Assembly: GCF_001632365.1 (NCBI RefSeq) | Contig: NW_024468531.1 | Span: forward strand, 292,316 to 356,315 | Reading direction: 5' to 3' | Length of the DNA: 64,000 bases | From: Laetiporus sulphureus 93-53 | Lineage: Eukaryota > Basidiomycota > Agaricomycetes > Polyporales > Laetiporaceae | In this document: positions 22,347-36,846 of the stretch, in pieces | How the letters are laid out: every line of letters begins with the position of its first letter | Position numbering within the stretch: position 1 is the stretch's first letter | The notes under the pieces: model-generated | Told to the model about the DNA's origin: nothing | Database searches by the model: none | Seen by the model: only the letters and a program-made list of their open reading frames with translations | Made by a program: the position numbers and the translations under genes

Positions 22347-22972
22347 GGTAAATGGGCAAGGCTATTGAACGATGTTGGCTGCACAGGTTCAAGAAAAGGC
22401 CTCACACACAAAGTTCAGCTGCGCGATGTGATTGTTGAGCAACGTGTCCTCGGTACCTTGTGGCTGGAAAAGATGGTGGACTGACGTGTCGCGTACAGCC
22501 TGTCTCAAAATGGCAAGTTCCGCCACCGAAGTGAGGGCCACAGGGCCTGCGGTTCGAGCCATTTCTCCAGGTGCAAAATGTCTCGTCGATTCCGGCAAGA
22601 TGACGAAATGGATGACTGATATATTAAGCACGGACTGATTGCAAGTACAATGCGATGAGATACTCGGACAGAGACAATCGAACGGTGGATGTTGTCACAG
22701 ATCACGTCCACGTGAGAATGTCACACCCTAAGAGACAAATCACGTGCGTTGGGCGCTGAAAATCATCCCGAGGTCCATAGTACATACAGCAACATCGTCC
22801 TCAGCTGTGATTCGACAACCTCTGCCGCAACTACAATCAAACAATCAAGTATCAGATCAGATTTATATGCTGGATAGTCCATAATGGAGATATCTGTGCG
22901 TCCTCGGAAAATGCTCTGTGCCATCCTATCTAACAAGCACTCAGGTAGGGCTCGAATGCATTGAACAAGTCC
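22347..22972. other. Divergent promoter region, SARAF-like gene / RIX7 homologue
   Basis: About 0.6 kb between two divergent starts. It may contain unassigned 5' exons of either gene: minus-strand open frame 22631..22389, and a plus-strand ATG at 22883 followed by a GTAGGG donor candidate. Neither could be confirmed. Confidence 0.4.
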
Positions 22973-25578
<2,606 letters not shown>

Positions 25579-25687
25579 CGTATTAGTTCTTCGGTATAGT
25601 TATACAGTACAGTTGCTGCTACAGTGCTTCGGCGCTTTGGTGATGACTAGACTTTCTCTTCTATCTATAATGTGTTTCTTCGTTGCA

Positions 25688-27394
25688 TTACAGCTCTCCG
25701 ACTTTCTTTACACCTACGATAACCCGTTCGTTCCGCCTCCAGAACTGAACGAGCACTTCGGCCAGCCTCGTAGGGTCATCCTGTAACATCGCCCTTGTCA
25801 GAGCCGGCAGATGGTAACTGGAGTGTACGGACCTCTTGCAACATATGACCCACTCCGGGTATCACGACGAGCTGGAACTTGCCTTGCATCTGGCCAATCA
25901 TCAATTCCTTGTCAAGTCGCTCTGTGCCGGCCAGAATGAGCAAGCGGGCGGTACGCGCTATAAGGAATTTGCTCGAAAGACCTGTGAACCAGCCTAATAG
26001 ACCGAGTCAACTGTCAGTATGCATTAGCCGTGCCATGCATAAGGACGCGCACTTGTCCAATATGACGCGGTTGCCCTTAACGGTGCTCGCCAAACATAAG
26101 CTGGAGTGCCGGGACGAGCGTCGGGCGGCGCAGGTGTGATGACCGCTGGCACAGAGACTCTGGCAGAGGCTGGATTGCGGATTACGTGCGTTTGGACACT
26201 ACAATAGAAGCCGTTGGTATCAGCTTGCCGTGTGCAGGACACCGATGCTTACTGCCATTCAATTGCCTCCTCCGGGCTGTCGAAGCCTTCCGGACGGGCA
26301 TCCAGCAGACTGTGCATCATCGGCAATGCTTCGAGCGTGAATTCTACAACACCGTTGAGTATGCAGCCATCTTCAGTGCACGTGTCCCACCAACCTTCAA
26401 CGATGTCGAGCACGGCGACACCGGTGATCCTGTACTGGCGCTCCTGGAGGATAGGACACGCACGGACAATAACGGATCCACCGAGACTGTGCCCCACCAA
26501 CTGTGTTTACTTCAGCAATGCCGATCTAATGGTGTAGATAGCAACGCACCAGTAGAGTAGGTGCTGAGGCCCGATCTGAGAATATTACTTCAATGGTGTT
26601 GACAAGATCCGACACGAGGGTGTCGATAGAGAAGTCCTCTTGGTCCGGTGCGGGCTCTGTAATATGGGTCGTCTTACCTGCCGCAGCATATTTAATTAAA
26701 GCCTGCCAGCGTGTCATAGAACGGAGGACTTGCCATGTCCCCGGCAGTCCAGTGCAAGCACGCCACATTCTCCCTTGCTCACATCCGTCACCTCCTTCGC
26801 GACGCACGCAAACGTCAGGGCCGACATGCCCGCACCGTGATGGCACACCATCACTGTACCATCTGCGAACTTCGGCGGTGTATAATACACCCGCACGTCC
26901 AGCCCCGAGGCGGGCACGGAGACCTGGGTGGCTTGCTCGAAGAAGTTGGATGCGGAAATGGGTGCGAAGGAGGCATTGGGGACCCGTTTGCGAGCGGATC
27001 TGGGTGTTCGAGAGGGCCTGTAGACAGCAGTCAGTACGAGGTGCGGTGCTTGATGAATGACAGGTCTGCATCATCAACGCCTGCCGGTCTGCACATGGAA
27101 AGGGCAATCCTTCTCCAGACCAATCCCGCTTTGCATTCATGGCAGTCACTCCCCTCTCCGTAGGCTTCTTTAAAGCCATTCCGACAGTTTTTCACATTAC
27201 AACCATGACATACGACGAGTATATATACGCCAACCGAAAGTAATTACTCACATCGGTGCAGGGCCAACACCAGTGGATAACGATCCCAAGGAATCCGCGG
27301 CCTCGGACTCCTCGTCCCCTTCATCATCAACGGCCGGGAGGGCAGGCAGTTTCGAGATGCGTGCCTGCATCGCTGAGCGATACAAATCAGACAT
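25688..27394 (-). CDS. PPE1: Protein phosphatase methylesterase 1 (PME-1)
   Basis: Eight exons: 27394..27252, 27017..26734, 26677..26550, 26500..26395, 26343..26253, 26198..26053, 25993..25833, 25780..25688. All phases agree, giving 383 aa, close to human PPME1 (386). The start [17 protein letters not shown] is family-typical. Later landmarks: [12 protein letters not shown], the oxyanion segment [23 protein letters not shown], the nucleophile elbow [23 protein letters not shown], the acid-bearing stretch [14 protein letters not shown] and catalytic His in [11 protein letters not shown]. The enzyme removes the methyl ester from the C-terminal Leu of the PP2A catalytic subunit and so controls PP2A holoenzyme assembly. 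Intron 2 (26733..26678) uses a GC donor; intron 1 is unusually long at 234 nt. Confidence 0.92.
26678..26733 (-). other. GC-AG intron in PPE1
   Basis: The 56-nt intron begins GCAAGT and ends GCGGCAG. Only this donor joins ..GHG to KTT.. in the correct phase and restores the conserved GHGKTTH. The nearby GT sites (GTCCTC, GTTCTA) all leave the frame out. Confidence 0.85.
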
Positions 27395-28132
27395 GATGGT
27401 TGCAGGTCAAGGCGGCGTGGCCCAACATATTAGCAGGCACGAGATTCCACGCGACCGCCGGTTGCTGTTCCGAGACGACGAGGCCTACACATGCGGTTGC
27501 GCACATCAAGATATCAGTTCAGAGGTCATCTTTCGAAATTACCTGAACATCGTAGAAACGATGGTGTATATCCGAAGCAGATCTGTCCGCCACACCAACT
27601 TCAAGCGAAAAAATACAAGGCAAAAGAATAATCATTCAAATCTACAGTAAAAGCGATGTGTATGGATCGTAGCTACGACCAATGTGGCGACAATATACTG
27701 CAGATGAATCGAGGAGGACAGGATAAATGGAACAAGCTATGTACAATCACTGATCGCTCGCCGTACGGGTTTCGCGGCATGCTCAGACGAACTGTGCGCG
27801 CATGTCGATCCAGACAATGAGAAAGAAATGCACATCAGTCAGGCTGAGTGTACTGGGAACGTTGCTGAAACCGTGTACAAATGCACGGACTATGAGAGGT
27901 GGCAGTCTAGTCCTCGAAGGCGAAGGCAGACGAGCCTTGATATGAAAAGCACCGCCGCACTGACTCCGTCGCGCGGTTTGTGTACACGTACACGGCTGCC
28001 GAGCAGCCAGGAATCCCCTCAGGGATGGAGTGTGTTTACATAGTTGCGAATGGCGCAAATCGGATACGCCTTGAGAGTTTGACGATCAAGATGGGAAAGG
28101 GAAGACGGTCCGCGTAAGAGGAAGGATCAGCA
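27395..28132. other. Intergenic stretch, no supported gene
   Basis: 5' flank of PPE1 (-) and 3' flank of MED19 (-). Short ORFs only; I see nothing supportable. Confidence 0.45.
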
Positions 28133-29639
28133 CTACCCATGTGGCGTAGGCTGTTGCAAAGGCATTCCTCTTGACTGCCCCTGCACATCCTGCGGAGAAT
28201 ATTACTCACGAGACAATACTCCAAGTATAGCCAATACGCACCATGCGCTGCTTTTTGAGCGGTCGCGGCCGAACTCCTGCATTACCTGCCTTCGCGCCCG
28301 CCACCGACGCCGGCTTCGGCGTTCCACCACCATTGACGCCGATACTCTGCGCCTGCCCACTCATTCTATTTGTAGTCGTGCCCATTTGCACCCCATCCAT
28401 CGAATATTCCCGCTCGCGTTTAACTCCGCGCTTTGCCACTCCAGAGTCTGGGCCCGCCACGGGCGCAGGCGTCGACCCTGGCGTGCTCCGTGCGGGTGTA
28501 AATGTGTTCGTAGGCCCTGGCGTGGGGAGCGTACCGGCCGCAGGCGTGCCTATGGAATGTGGCGTGCCAATCCCAAGAGGCGTCCGCGTTCGGTGCTGGA
28601 CCGGGTTCGCGCTCTGGTATGCTATTGAAGTCGCCGTGGTCCGCGTCATGCCTGATGCGGGCTTAGGCGTGCCGGTTCGTGCTGGCGTGTGTGCAGCGGT
28701 GGGAGTGGAGATGGAGGTAGCCATAGTAGCGGGTGTCACGGGCAGACCTGTGGCGCGGGGTGTACCCATTGCCGCCAGTGCGGCCTGTCCTTGAGCCTTC
28801 GCAAATTTCCTGAGCTCTTTCTGCGTAGTTCAATCCGTGTGAGTGAGACGGAAACATCGGACGAACGATAATACGGACCCGCTTCTTCCGATCCTCCCGC
28901 GCCTGCGGTGACTCCTCGACGAGGGCGGCGATGTTCCACTAAAATGTGCATCAGCACTGCTCCAGATATATAGCGTGAAGGTATCCATACAGCTTTGATG
29001 CCTTCCAGGGAGACCGAAAATGCATCCCGCTGCGTCCTCAAGTCGAACCGTTTGATAGCTATTCTCTGCTTTGGCGGCACTTGTATCATCGTCGTGAGGT
29101 AGTCATCCTTCTTTATTGAATGCTTTCCTGCAGCCCGACTGGTGAGGTCACGAACGGGCACCAGTGACCGCCATTTCACGTACCTGGAAGACCTTTGATG
29201 AGCTGCCTGTATGTATTCTTGGCCTTCTTCTCTCCCTTTCCCTCCTCTTCTGTACCGTCGGCTCCTATTGGGGGCGTTGATCCAGGCGGCACGGACCGTT
29301 CCTTCTCCTTGCCCTTGCCCTTGTTGATGGTTGTCGAGGTAGGCTGCTCCACGGGAGCAGAGTACGGCCTAACATACTTGTTGTACGCTGGGAGGAGGTT
29401 GAATCGAGTGAGAAGGTCTTCTGTAGAGGTAAAGTGTGAACGCGGCTTGGGTGGTCCTGCACCATGGGATGAGCAAGATAAACGAGGTCAGTACTCCGCA
29501 CAGGCGGTGGACGCTGGGAAAAGAGACCTGGTGGAGGGAGGTAGACAATCGGTATTTCAGGCGTAGTAGAGGGTCCTGCGAGCGCATTTGTTGGCTGAAG
29601 GTTGTATTTGGGGGGTTCCTGGTGAGCGTCGATGTCCAT
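28133..29639 (-). CDS. MED19: Mediator subunit MED19 / ROX3
   Basis: Exons 29639..29528, 29456..29184, 29127..28991, 28938..28879, 28820..28242 and 28189..28133 give 405 aa in continuous phase. Family landmarks: DLLTRFNLLPAYNKYVRPYS, the hallmark LIKGLPGKHSI (the PGKH motif of Rox3/Med19) and a basic helix region EDRKKRKELRKFAK. The C-terminal half is a low-complexity Thr/Pro/Gly tail with repeated TP motifs and a basic RPRPLKKQR. MED19 belongs to the Mediator head and links to the middle module, passing activator signals to RNA polymerase II in the nucleus. The start MDIDAHQEPPKYNLQ is the first ATG in frame with the conserved core. It is divergently paired with the MFS gene, 444 bp apart. 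Confidence 0.88.
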
Positions 29640-30083
29640 GTCGGCGATGTCGACGATGGCGAGACGGTCATAAGCAGTGTGGCGGCTAAGTGGCTTACGG
29701 CGGCGGTGATCAAACTGGACACACGAACACGCGCCAGATGTTTAATCTCCGACGTGTCGGGGATTGAATGAGATTCAATCCTTGAGCGGCGCGCCGTGGT
29801 CACACTTTGGGCCACATTTCCCTTTTGTTGACGCATTTGTCCGCTGCTTCTCTCGGAATCTCTCCGCTGAGCGAGGTAACAAGAATGAATTGCAATCCAT
29901 GGCGATTGGGCCACCATCGAGTTGCGAACTGGCTCGCACCGCGGAACGAATAGCTAGCGCCATGTTATCTCATGCCGGCGACTGTTAGGTGTTAGTCAGG
30001 AATTGGGCCGCGATTCGGGACGACCACGCTCAGGCTAAAGGCTGCCGCATGTCCGCCTCTCCTCATCCCTCCCCATAGCGGCC
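29640..30083. promoter_or_regulatory. Divergent promoter region, MED19 / MFS transporter
   Basis: A 444-bp gap between two divergent ATGs. No TATA box stands out near either start; both transcripts must initiate here. Confidence 0.5.
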
Positions 30084-32869
30084 ATGGCGGACGGCGACAA
30101 CACCTACCAGACTACCGATGCCGTAGGCACCTCCACCATCTCCATCTTCACTCCCTCCGTCTCCAGAGTCAGATCCGCCGCTCGTGCCAACAACTGTCAC
30201 ACGGTCTCGCGCGAGCACGCTGCAACGATAACACCAGCTGGGGATGAAAGAGCGCCGCTACTGGGCAGCGGACCCCATAGAGTCAAGAAAAAATGGTATC
30301 GCCCGAGACCTCTTTGGTGAGTGCGCTCGGTCGCATGACATCTCGGATGCGATATAGAAGCGAGCGTTCCTTGCGAGCGCGCGTCAGCGCCAGTGACGTC
30401 CTTTCTGATACTCGACCGATGTTGCCTGGCCGGGGGTATTTGGCGAACATTTTTAAAGGAGTGTGCGGGGTTGAATATTCATTGAGTGCATATGAAATGT
30501 TGCTTGCGGATATAAGTGTGTGAGCATTGTCAGAATGGCAGATGCTGGAGCAGTGGGCTTGCGAAGTTTGAGAGGTGTAGTTCAAGACACCCGGGGCGGT
30601 CTACATGTAGCCACCACATTAGCACATCCAAGCCGAGACGAGAACACGTTCTGATTATTGCTTGGACCCGCAGGCTCGTCCCCTTCTCCATCACTGCATC
30701 TATTGTGGTACGTACCTTGCTCGACCACTCACGAGACATGTCGTTGAGCTCACGGATCACATTCAGCGCGGCATGACCCTTGGTCCTCGTGTAGAAGTCT
30801 TCACTCAACTCTCCTGCAATGCTATCTATGGTCGCGACGTCTACGATCATACTGGCGCTAATGACAGCGTTCTCCTAACTACAACCTACCAATATAATCC
30901 TCTTATGGATATCGATTCAAGCGGCAACCATCTCAGTAGACTGCCAGTAGACCTCACTAGTATCACTCAAGAACAGCCTATTTATTTTGCATCCAACACC
31001 AGCGACGATGACGACGACGAACCGGATCCCCGAGTAATTCCATCCAGGCGATGCCTGCAGGATCCTGCAGTGCAATCTGGAGCGGCACGTTTGCAGATGA
31101 TCATGACGTTCACTATGGGTGTCCTCTCAGCTCTGACGACGGGCTGGTGGGGCCACTTCGGTGAACTGCATGGTCGTACGCGCGTGCTGTCGGCGGCCAC
31201 TCTGGGTCTCTTGCTGACGTCAGTAGCTCGGGTTTACCTACGCGGTCCTCACTCACTGTCACTTTGCAGCGACTTGATGTTCATCCTGGTCTCCACTCCA
31301 CACAGCATCTTCGCGGCACACGGGCACAAGCTGCTGATCATCTCTCCCGCAATCGAGGGTCTTCTCGGCGGTTGGCAGACGCTGCAGGCCGCGATCAACG
31401 CATACGTCTCAGACTGCACCTCGGACGGCTCGCGCGCGCAGATCTTCTCTCGGTTCACAGGCGTGTCTTTCTTTGGACTTTCCATCGGCCCGACGATTGG
31501 CGCTTTCCTCATCCGGCACCCGCTTTTCATGGGTGCGCCGCCAAGCTCGAGCACGCATGGCCAGACGCAAACCGTGACGTTGGTCTTCTACGTGAGCGCC
31601 TTCTGCTCGTTCATCAACCTGCTCTTCGCCTTGTTTGTGTTCCCTGAGCCGCCAAAAAAGGAGGGCGCTATCGCGCAGCATACTGAGGAGTTGTCAGATG
31701 CTGATGGATTGGCTTCGACGGCGGGAGGCAAACATGGGTTGGTATCAGGCTTCTTGGGCCCGTTCGCGTTGCTTGCACCTAGAACGATCCACTCCGTCAG
31801 TGGTGCTACCAAGAAGGACTGGAGGCTGACTTGGATGGCGTCAGCATTGCTCGTGTACGCTTTGTCGACTGTAAGTTCCTCAGTTCCTTGCAATTTAGCG
31901 GGTAGTCAAACATGCTGTGGTCACCAGGGAATCTTTCAAATCAAGTATCTGTACGCTGAACACATATACGGTTGGGGAGCAGAACAGGTATGATCAACTA
32001 CCCTGCAGGAAACCGCTCGCCTGACTCGTGTATTCAGCTAAGCTATTACATTTCTACCATGGGTGCCGCTCGGACTCTGTATCTCTTGGTGTTAATGCCC
32101 CGTAAGTCCGAGTTCGTCTTGGGCACTTCCGTTCCTCTTCTCACTTCGTGTTTTCAGTGATCGTTGTGAGCCTCAAGCCCAAGCCCAAGGCCTCCGTAAT
32201 GCCCACCGCCCCCGCTGTACCAGGGAAGAAGCCGCCGCAGACACCCGCACAGATCGCCGCCGAGATGAGGTTCGACTTCGCGCTCCTACGCGCATCGCTA
32301 GCGGTCGACATGTTCTCGCACATCCTCGTCTCGCTGTCGTCGCCCGACTCGAGCGCAGCCATGTTCTACCTGTACACCTCGCTGAGTAGCTTTGGCGCAG
32401 GCGTGGACCCGGCGCTGCACAGCTTGGCGCTCTGCGTGATGCAGGCGAATGGCGACGACAACCGTGGCAAGCTGTTTGGCCTGTTCGCAATGTTGAGGAC
32501 TGTGGGACAGATGATTCTCGGCGTGAGTTCTCGACATAGATCTGCAGCCTGGCCACATACTGATGACGCCGTCGATTCCAGCCCCTGCTGTTCGGCCTGG
32601 TCTACAGCTCGACGGTCGCCACCTACCCCAAGGCGATCTTCGTCGCCGCCGGCAGCTTCGCGTTCACCGCCATGGTGTTCCTTTGCATGATTCGGCCCGA
32701 TGTTGGACACAAGGGGAGACGCAGGGCATCCCGAAGACACGATGACGTGGAGCCTGAGCGTGGGCGGTCGCGCATCAGCAAAGACATTAGCAAGGCAAGT
32801 GTCCGGGTCGTGGTCGTGCCTATCGCAAGCGGCTCCTATGGCATGGTGTCGGAGCGAGGGTCGCGGTGA
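30084..32869 (+). CDS. Major facilitator superfamily transporter
   Basis: Exons 30084..30316, 30674..30707, 30767..31218, 31270..31870, 31928..31987, 32038..32101, 32158..32522 and 32582..32869, phases consistent, about 698 aa. A hydrophilic N-terminus precedes the first span (WLVPFSITASIV). The TM2-3 loop reads GWWGHFGELHGRTRVLSAAT, the G-x3-(D/E)-R-x-G-R/R type MFS motif A in divergent form. Further helices follow, with a central cytoplasmic loop and a second helix bundle. The arrangement resembles fungal tetracycline-resistance-like or drug:H+ MFS proteins of unknown substrate. Intron 1 is long (357 nt). The last ~60 residues after RRRASRRHDD look unlike membrane protein; a 3' intron with a GCAAGT donor near 32793 is possible but was not resolved. 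Confidence 0.8.
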
Positions 32870-34448
32870 GACGTTCGCGCCCATCGTTAGATGATTTTTC
32901 TGTTAGATGGCTCCAAGCCTTTTGCTAGTTTGTATGTACTCTTTATTGTTGTTTGTTTCGTGTACATAAGATTAGAGAAATCGGAGACATTGGATAAGGA
33001 ATAAGGATTACACAAGGCAGCCGACTGAAGTCACAAGCGCGTCGAGTCACGGTCACATGATTGCGTCGCTGCGTCACGTCACTCCTGCTGAACTCTGGCG
33101 AGTGGCTACTAAACTCATTCGCCGACGTCCAGCTGCAGAAACGTTCAAACTTCTGTGATTTATGAACGATGACTCACGGCAATAATATTACACTCAGCGC
33201 AAAGCTCATGTTTGATGAATTATTCTTGCGTGAATGTGTATCCTGTACAGCCGCGGACTCTCTCTCGGATGAGCCGCTCGCGACTCACGCCGCCGGCGGT
33301 ACCAGAGTTTCCACCAGCCTGGGGCACCGACGGTCCAGGATATCGTTGACTCCAGCTCTATAAGTATTGGTAGTCGAAATTGGTGGCAGCGTCCTGAATT
33401 TCACTTTTCATGCTCGTTTGCGTCAACTTTTGTCCGCGGAATGGAGTTCGCTGCCAGGTTTTTTGAGACTCGTTTTAAACCAGATACAAGAGTTTTTCTT
33501 TCTTTCCATCTATATTTGTGGTGAACAGTTGCATTTAACACGCTACCCGGATTTATAATGGTCATCATTCATCAGGCTGATTCATTCAGGATTAATTTCA
33601 ATAACGCATCCGCGATGGTTTCAGTCGTCGCTTTGTCGTCGTGCATAACTGTCGGAGCCATTCAGTTGCCAGGTCATATAGAGGAATTCTACCGTACTAG
33701 ACCGGATTTTGATGGCATATTACAAGGTCAAGAACGGGCCCATGTCTGGGGGTGTAAGCGCTGTAGCACACAATGGCACACCGCCGCGATGCAGACAAGA
33801 TCAGCGGCTTATTCTCTGATCTTATCTGGAGTGGTCTTGTGGTCTTCAAAACTGGGTTTCGGGATCCAATTCCCTTAGTCTTTGAGTTCGCGATTATCAT
33901 GGGCAATCGATGGTGTCATAGTGGAGCATCACGACCAGAATAGATAGTGTACAGAATCATAAATTCAGGACGCCGGGGTCAGCAGCGGTGGAAGTGGGAA
34001 TCAGCCAAGCACCAGGGCGGAAAGGAGCGTACGGTGGGTCAACGGCGCTGACGATACTCCGAAGGAGCGTGGTGTCTTTGAGTGGAGTCGAAGGAAGGGC
34101 GAAAGGCAAATTTCTCCGCGAAGTGGCAAGTGAAGACGATTGGCGCTAGTATTACATGGAAAGAGGAGATCAAGCGGTCTCAGCTGCGGCTCGTTTGTCG
34201 ACTGAGGGATTGCATACTGTATCCATGATACGTGAGACACAGAATTGAGAATTGAGGTTTATTGTGTTCATGACGGAATGCGAGAGCTGCCTTCATGCAT
34301 ACTGATCAAAGTGTGCGCATAGATGACTTCGTAGTAGTTGCTGAAACGTCAACCTATGTATGCCGGTCAATTACCGACAAAGTACTTGAGATAAATGAGA
34401 ACGTACTTGCAGTTTGAGAGGAGCAATGTGTGACTAGCCCAAGACGAC
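32870..34448. other. Intergenic stretch, no supported gene
   Basis: About 1.6 kb of AT-rich spacer. Open frames such as 33558..33878 (+) have no motif, no conserved splice pattern and atypical composition. I see no gene, repeat or RNA here. Confidence 0.45.
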
Positions 34449-35435
34449 TCATGTTCCAGTCCTTCCCCAACTCCTGAAGGCAATTCTGCGCTCAAGAATT
34501 ACGCCGTGTGAAACACACGCAGCCTGCACCTGCGTCCAGCCTGGCGGAAGTGCTGGACCTGTGCGCACGACGATCCGACGTGCAGGGAACGTGTCGTCGG
34601 GCCTCCTTAACAACCCCCTCTTGAGAGCAGAGCCCACGTTCCAACCAACCATGGAAGGCAACGGTGCGTGCCACGGACACGCATCCAGTACTAACACCTC
34701 GAGGGTGTCGAGAAAAAGCAGGTCTTTTAATAGGGTTGGTGTCTCGATGTGGAGGACGCGTAAGTTTGGAAAGTTTGCAAGGAAATTTCGGGGAAAAGTG
34801 TGCAGACGGTCATGATCGCTAGCACCTGCGGGCAAATCCTGCGATAGAGGATATTGCCCGAGGCGTAGATGTCGTATCGCGGGGCTAGGGATAACCTGAA
34901 GAGGTATTGCGAGGTGCAGGTAAGTGGGCCAATTTGATGATATGGAGACGAATGTAACCGTCTGGATTTGATGTATGAATCGCAGAAAGGACAGCAACGA
35001 TTCAATATCTATATGCCCAGGAGAGTTGTTGGGGAAGACAGCTGTGACCGATTCGCACCGAGGAGCCAAATCGATGATGCGCTTGTAGGTATTCTCTGGT
35101 TGAGCCTCTGCCGCCTCATCATTGAGATCTTCTGGACGGGACGCGGTATTGGCCAGCTTAAGGAGATCGACATTGATGATTATGTGAGACTGAGGAGCAT
35201 TCTCTGCGTAGTCGTCGAAATGATACCTCCTGATGTTACTGTATCGCGTGCAATCTAGAGTAGTCTCCAGAATTACATGGCGCAGAATGACAGAGAAGAT
35301 ATCATCGCGACATTGCTTGCTCACGCAGGACAACGTTTCATAGAGTGTCCATCGGGCGGTAACATCCCTGCAAGATAACCATGCGTGCTCGAGTGTCGCG
35401 TAAACCAAGTCATATGGGAGGTATGGCTCAGACAT
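34449..35435 (-). CDS. F-box-like protein, function unknown
   Basis: An intronless ORF of 328 aa read from ATG 35435 (MSEPYLPYDLV). The N-terminal YLPYDLVYATLEHAW and VSKQCRDDI resemble the F-box-like pattern LPxDLxxxIL..W that opens many Agaricomycete proteins. The rest contains leucine-spaced segments (AIRHLRLGQY, NLRVLHIE, LEVLVLDACP) like irregular leucine-rich repeats. Such proteins may recruit substrates to SCF ubiquitin ligases, but mushroom genomes hold large expansions with no known function. The codon upstream at 35450 is GTG, so the ATG at 35435 is preferred. Confidence 0.65.
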   Translation of the reverse strand: MSEPYLPYDLVYATLEHAWLSCRDVTARWTLYETLSCVSKQCRDDIFSVILRHVILETTLDCTRYSNIRRYHFDDYAENAPQSHIIINVDLLKLANTASRPEDLNDEAAEAQPENTYKRIIDLAPRCESVTAVFPNNSPGHIDIESLLSFLRFIHQIQTVTFVSISSNWPTYLHLAIPLQVIPSPAIRHLRLGQYPLSQDLPAGASDHDRLHTFPRNFLANFPNLRVLHIETPTLLKDLLFLDTLEVLVLDACPWHAPLPSMVGWNVGSALKRGLLRRPDDTFPARRIVVRTGPALPPGWTQVQAACVSHGVILERRIAFRSWGRTGT

Positions 35436-35969
35436 GGTAGTGACTGGCACGGTGTGGTCGCTGAATAGTGCTCATGAGGAAGTTCGGTGCTCTTATAATA
35501 TATGTAGATACCGTTAGACGCCGCACTTGCAGTATGTACAGTACGATCGATTCGATAAAAATATGCCAAGCTGAACCACTGAGATCTATATACTGTCTCG
35601 CAGGTATGCACGCGCGATACGACCCATATGTGATTGCAGATATAAATGTGGGTTTTGTGACAGAGACCAAAATGATGCAACTTTTAGTTCACGGGCCATC
35701 TGACAGGACATGGCTTCGAGAAAGACACCAGGAGAGAGTCAGTCTTTGCAGATGAGTGCGAACCGCAACGATGAAGGCACCCAGTGTGAACGATAGACAT
35801 GATGATCAGATCGGGATCGCAGAAAAGAAACATGAAAGTCGAAAGCTATATTCCCTGGATGTCAATGATATGATGCCGGATATGAATGAATTTAGGCGTG
35901 CGCTGAGGAGGCGTGATATGTGTCAAAACGAAAGCCATTGGCCATAATAGTGCGCTCACTTAGCAAACA
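35436..35969. other. Intergenic stretch, no supported gene
   Basis: 5' flank of the F-box-like gene and 3' flank of the uL30m gene. Open frames on both strands lack motifs. Confidence 0.45.
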
Positions 35970-36380
35970 TTACAGGTCTGCATCCTGGAGCTTCGACCCC
36001 ACTATCGAATATCCACGAGGTGCTCTCCTCTCCCGCCTCTGCTCCGTCTTCGTCCTCACCGCAGACGCAGGGACGTTCTCCACTTGCACCAATTCCTTCA
36101 CGGCGAGAATTTTGCCCGCAATGTCTGGGCAATGTTTATGATACACGGTATGCATTCTCCTGTGGAGACCAAGCGCGACAAGAGTGCCTTTGATGCGAGA
36201 TGGGAGGCCGATAGCGGATCGGCGGAGAGTTATGCGGAAATGGGTATTTGGCTCGGGTTGTGCGGGCTCAGGATGAGCGGGAGGAGTGGCTGTTGCGAAA
36301 GAGCGAGCACATTGGCGCGCAATTTGACGGCTGCTGGCGCACGTTCTCAGTGCCGGTGCAAGAGTCGGTGCAAGCTTCAT
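35970..36380 (-). CDS. MRPL33: Mitochondrial ribosomal protein uL30m
   Basis: An intronless 136-aa ORF. Residues 1-30 (MKLAPTLAPALRTCASSRQI...) are rich in Arg, Ala and Ser without acidic residues, a typical mitochondrial presequence. The body holds the L30 core: FRITLRRSAIGLPSRIKGTL, LGLHRRMHTVYH and IAGKILAVKELVQVE. The bacterial counterpart is L30, yeast Mrpl33, human MRPL30. The protein is part of the large subunit of the mitochondrial ribosome. A ~35-residue charged C-terminal extension (EQRRERRAPRGYS...) follows the core. The symbol follows yeast usage. Confidence 0.88.
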   Translation of the reverse strand: MKLAPTLAPALRTCASSRQIARQCARSFATATPPAHPEPAQPEPNTHFRITLRRSAIGLPSRIKGTLVALGLHRRMHTVYHKHCPDIAGKILAVKELVQVENVPASAVRTKTEQRRERRAPRGYSIVGSKLQDADL

Positions 36381-36846
36381 GGCGGAAACGACGTGAGGGG
36401 CAGGCCCAGAGATCGCAACTGTGGCGTAGTCGCGGGAGATGCCGAGCGGAGAGCAAATCTTCTTCCATCCTGAGGTCCTGTAAAGTTATTTGACTTCGGT
36501 CGTCCACGCAAATTCTCTCCTTGACCAGGTCCCATAACTTATACCCTCAAACGCTTGCAATAAGATGTGTGATCCACGTGAAGCAGCGCTTAGTTCAGTC
36601 CTGCCAGCGCCACCTCGCACGTAGAGGCCCATGTGACGCCACTTGACACGACCGGTCACCATAGACCGTCACGTCACGCTCGCGTTGAACACTGCTCGCG
36701 TCGCGTCCTTGGGCCTCGCGTCTCGCGCTGCCTACGTCTCCGACACTGACACCCAGGCGACACCTCGAATTGCCTGTCTCTCATTCCTTATCTCGTCTTC
36801 TTGTTCGGACATTTCACGAATCCGGAGTCACTTGAAAGGACTGGAA
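36381..36846. promoter_or_regulatory. Divergent promoter region, uL30m / BRCT protein
   Basis: A 466-bp gap between divergent starts. Part of it is open in the frame of the downstream first exon but rich in Thr/Ser/Cys, unlike the gene. No distinct element was recognised. Confidence 0.4.

Noticed and set aside
28243..28794. 183-codon plus-strand ORF opposite MED19
   Set aside because: Antisense shadow of the Thr/Pro-rich MED19 tail.
29369..29917. 182-codon minus-strand ORF overlapping the MED19 start
   Set aside because: Wrong frame relative to the conserved MED19 exons and reads through intron 1.
32793..32869. Third GC-AG intron (GCAAGT) at the 3' end of the MFS gene
   Set aside because: No convincing acceptor and no conserved downstream sequence to fix the phase, so not claimed.
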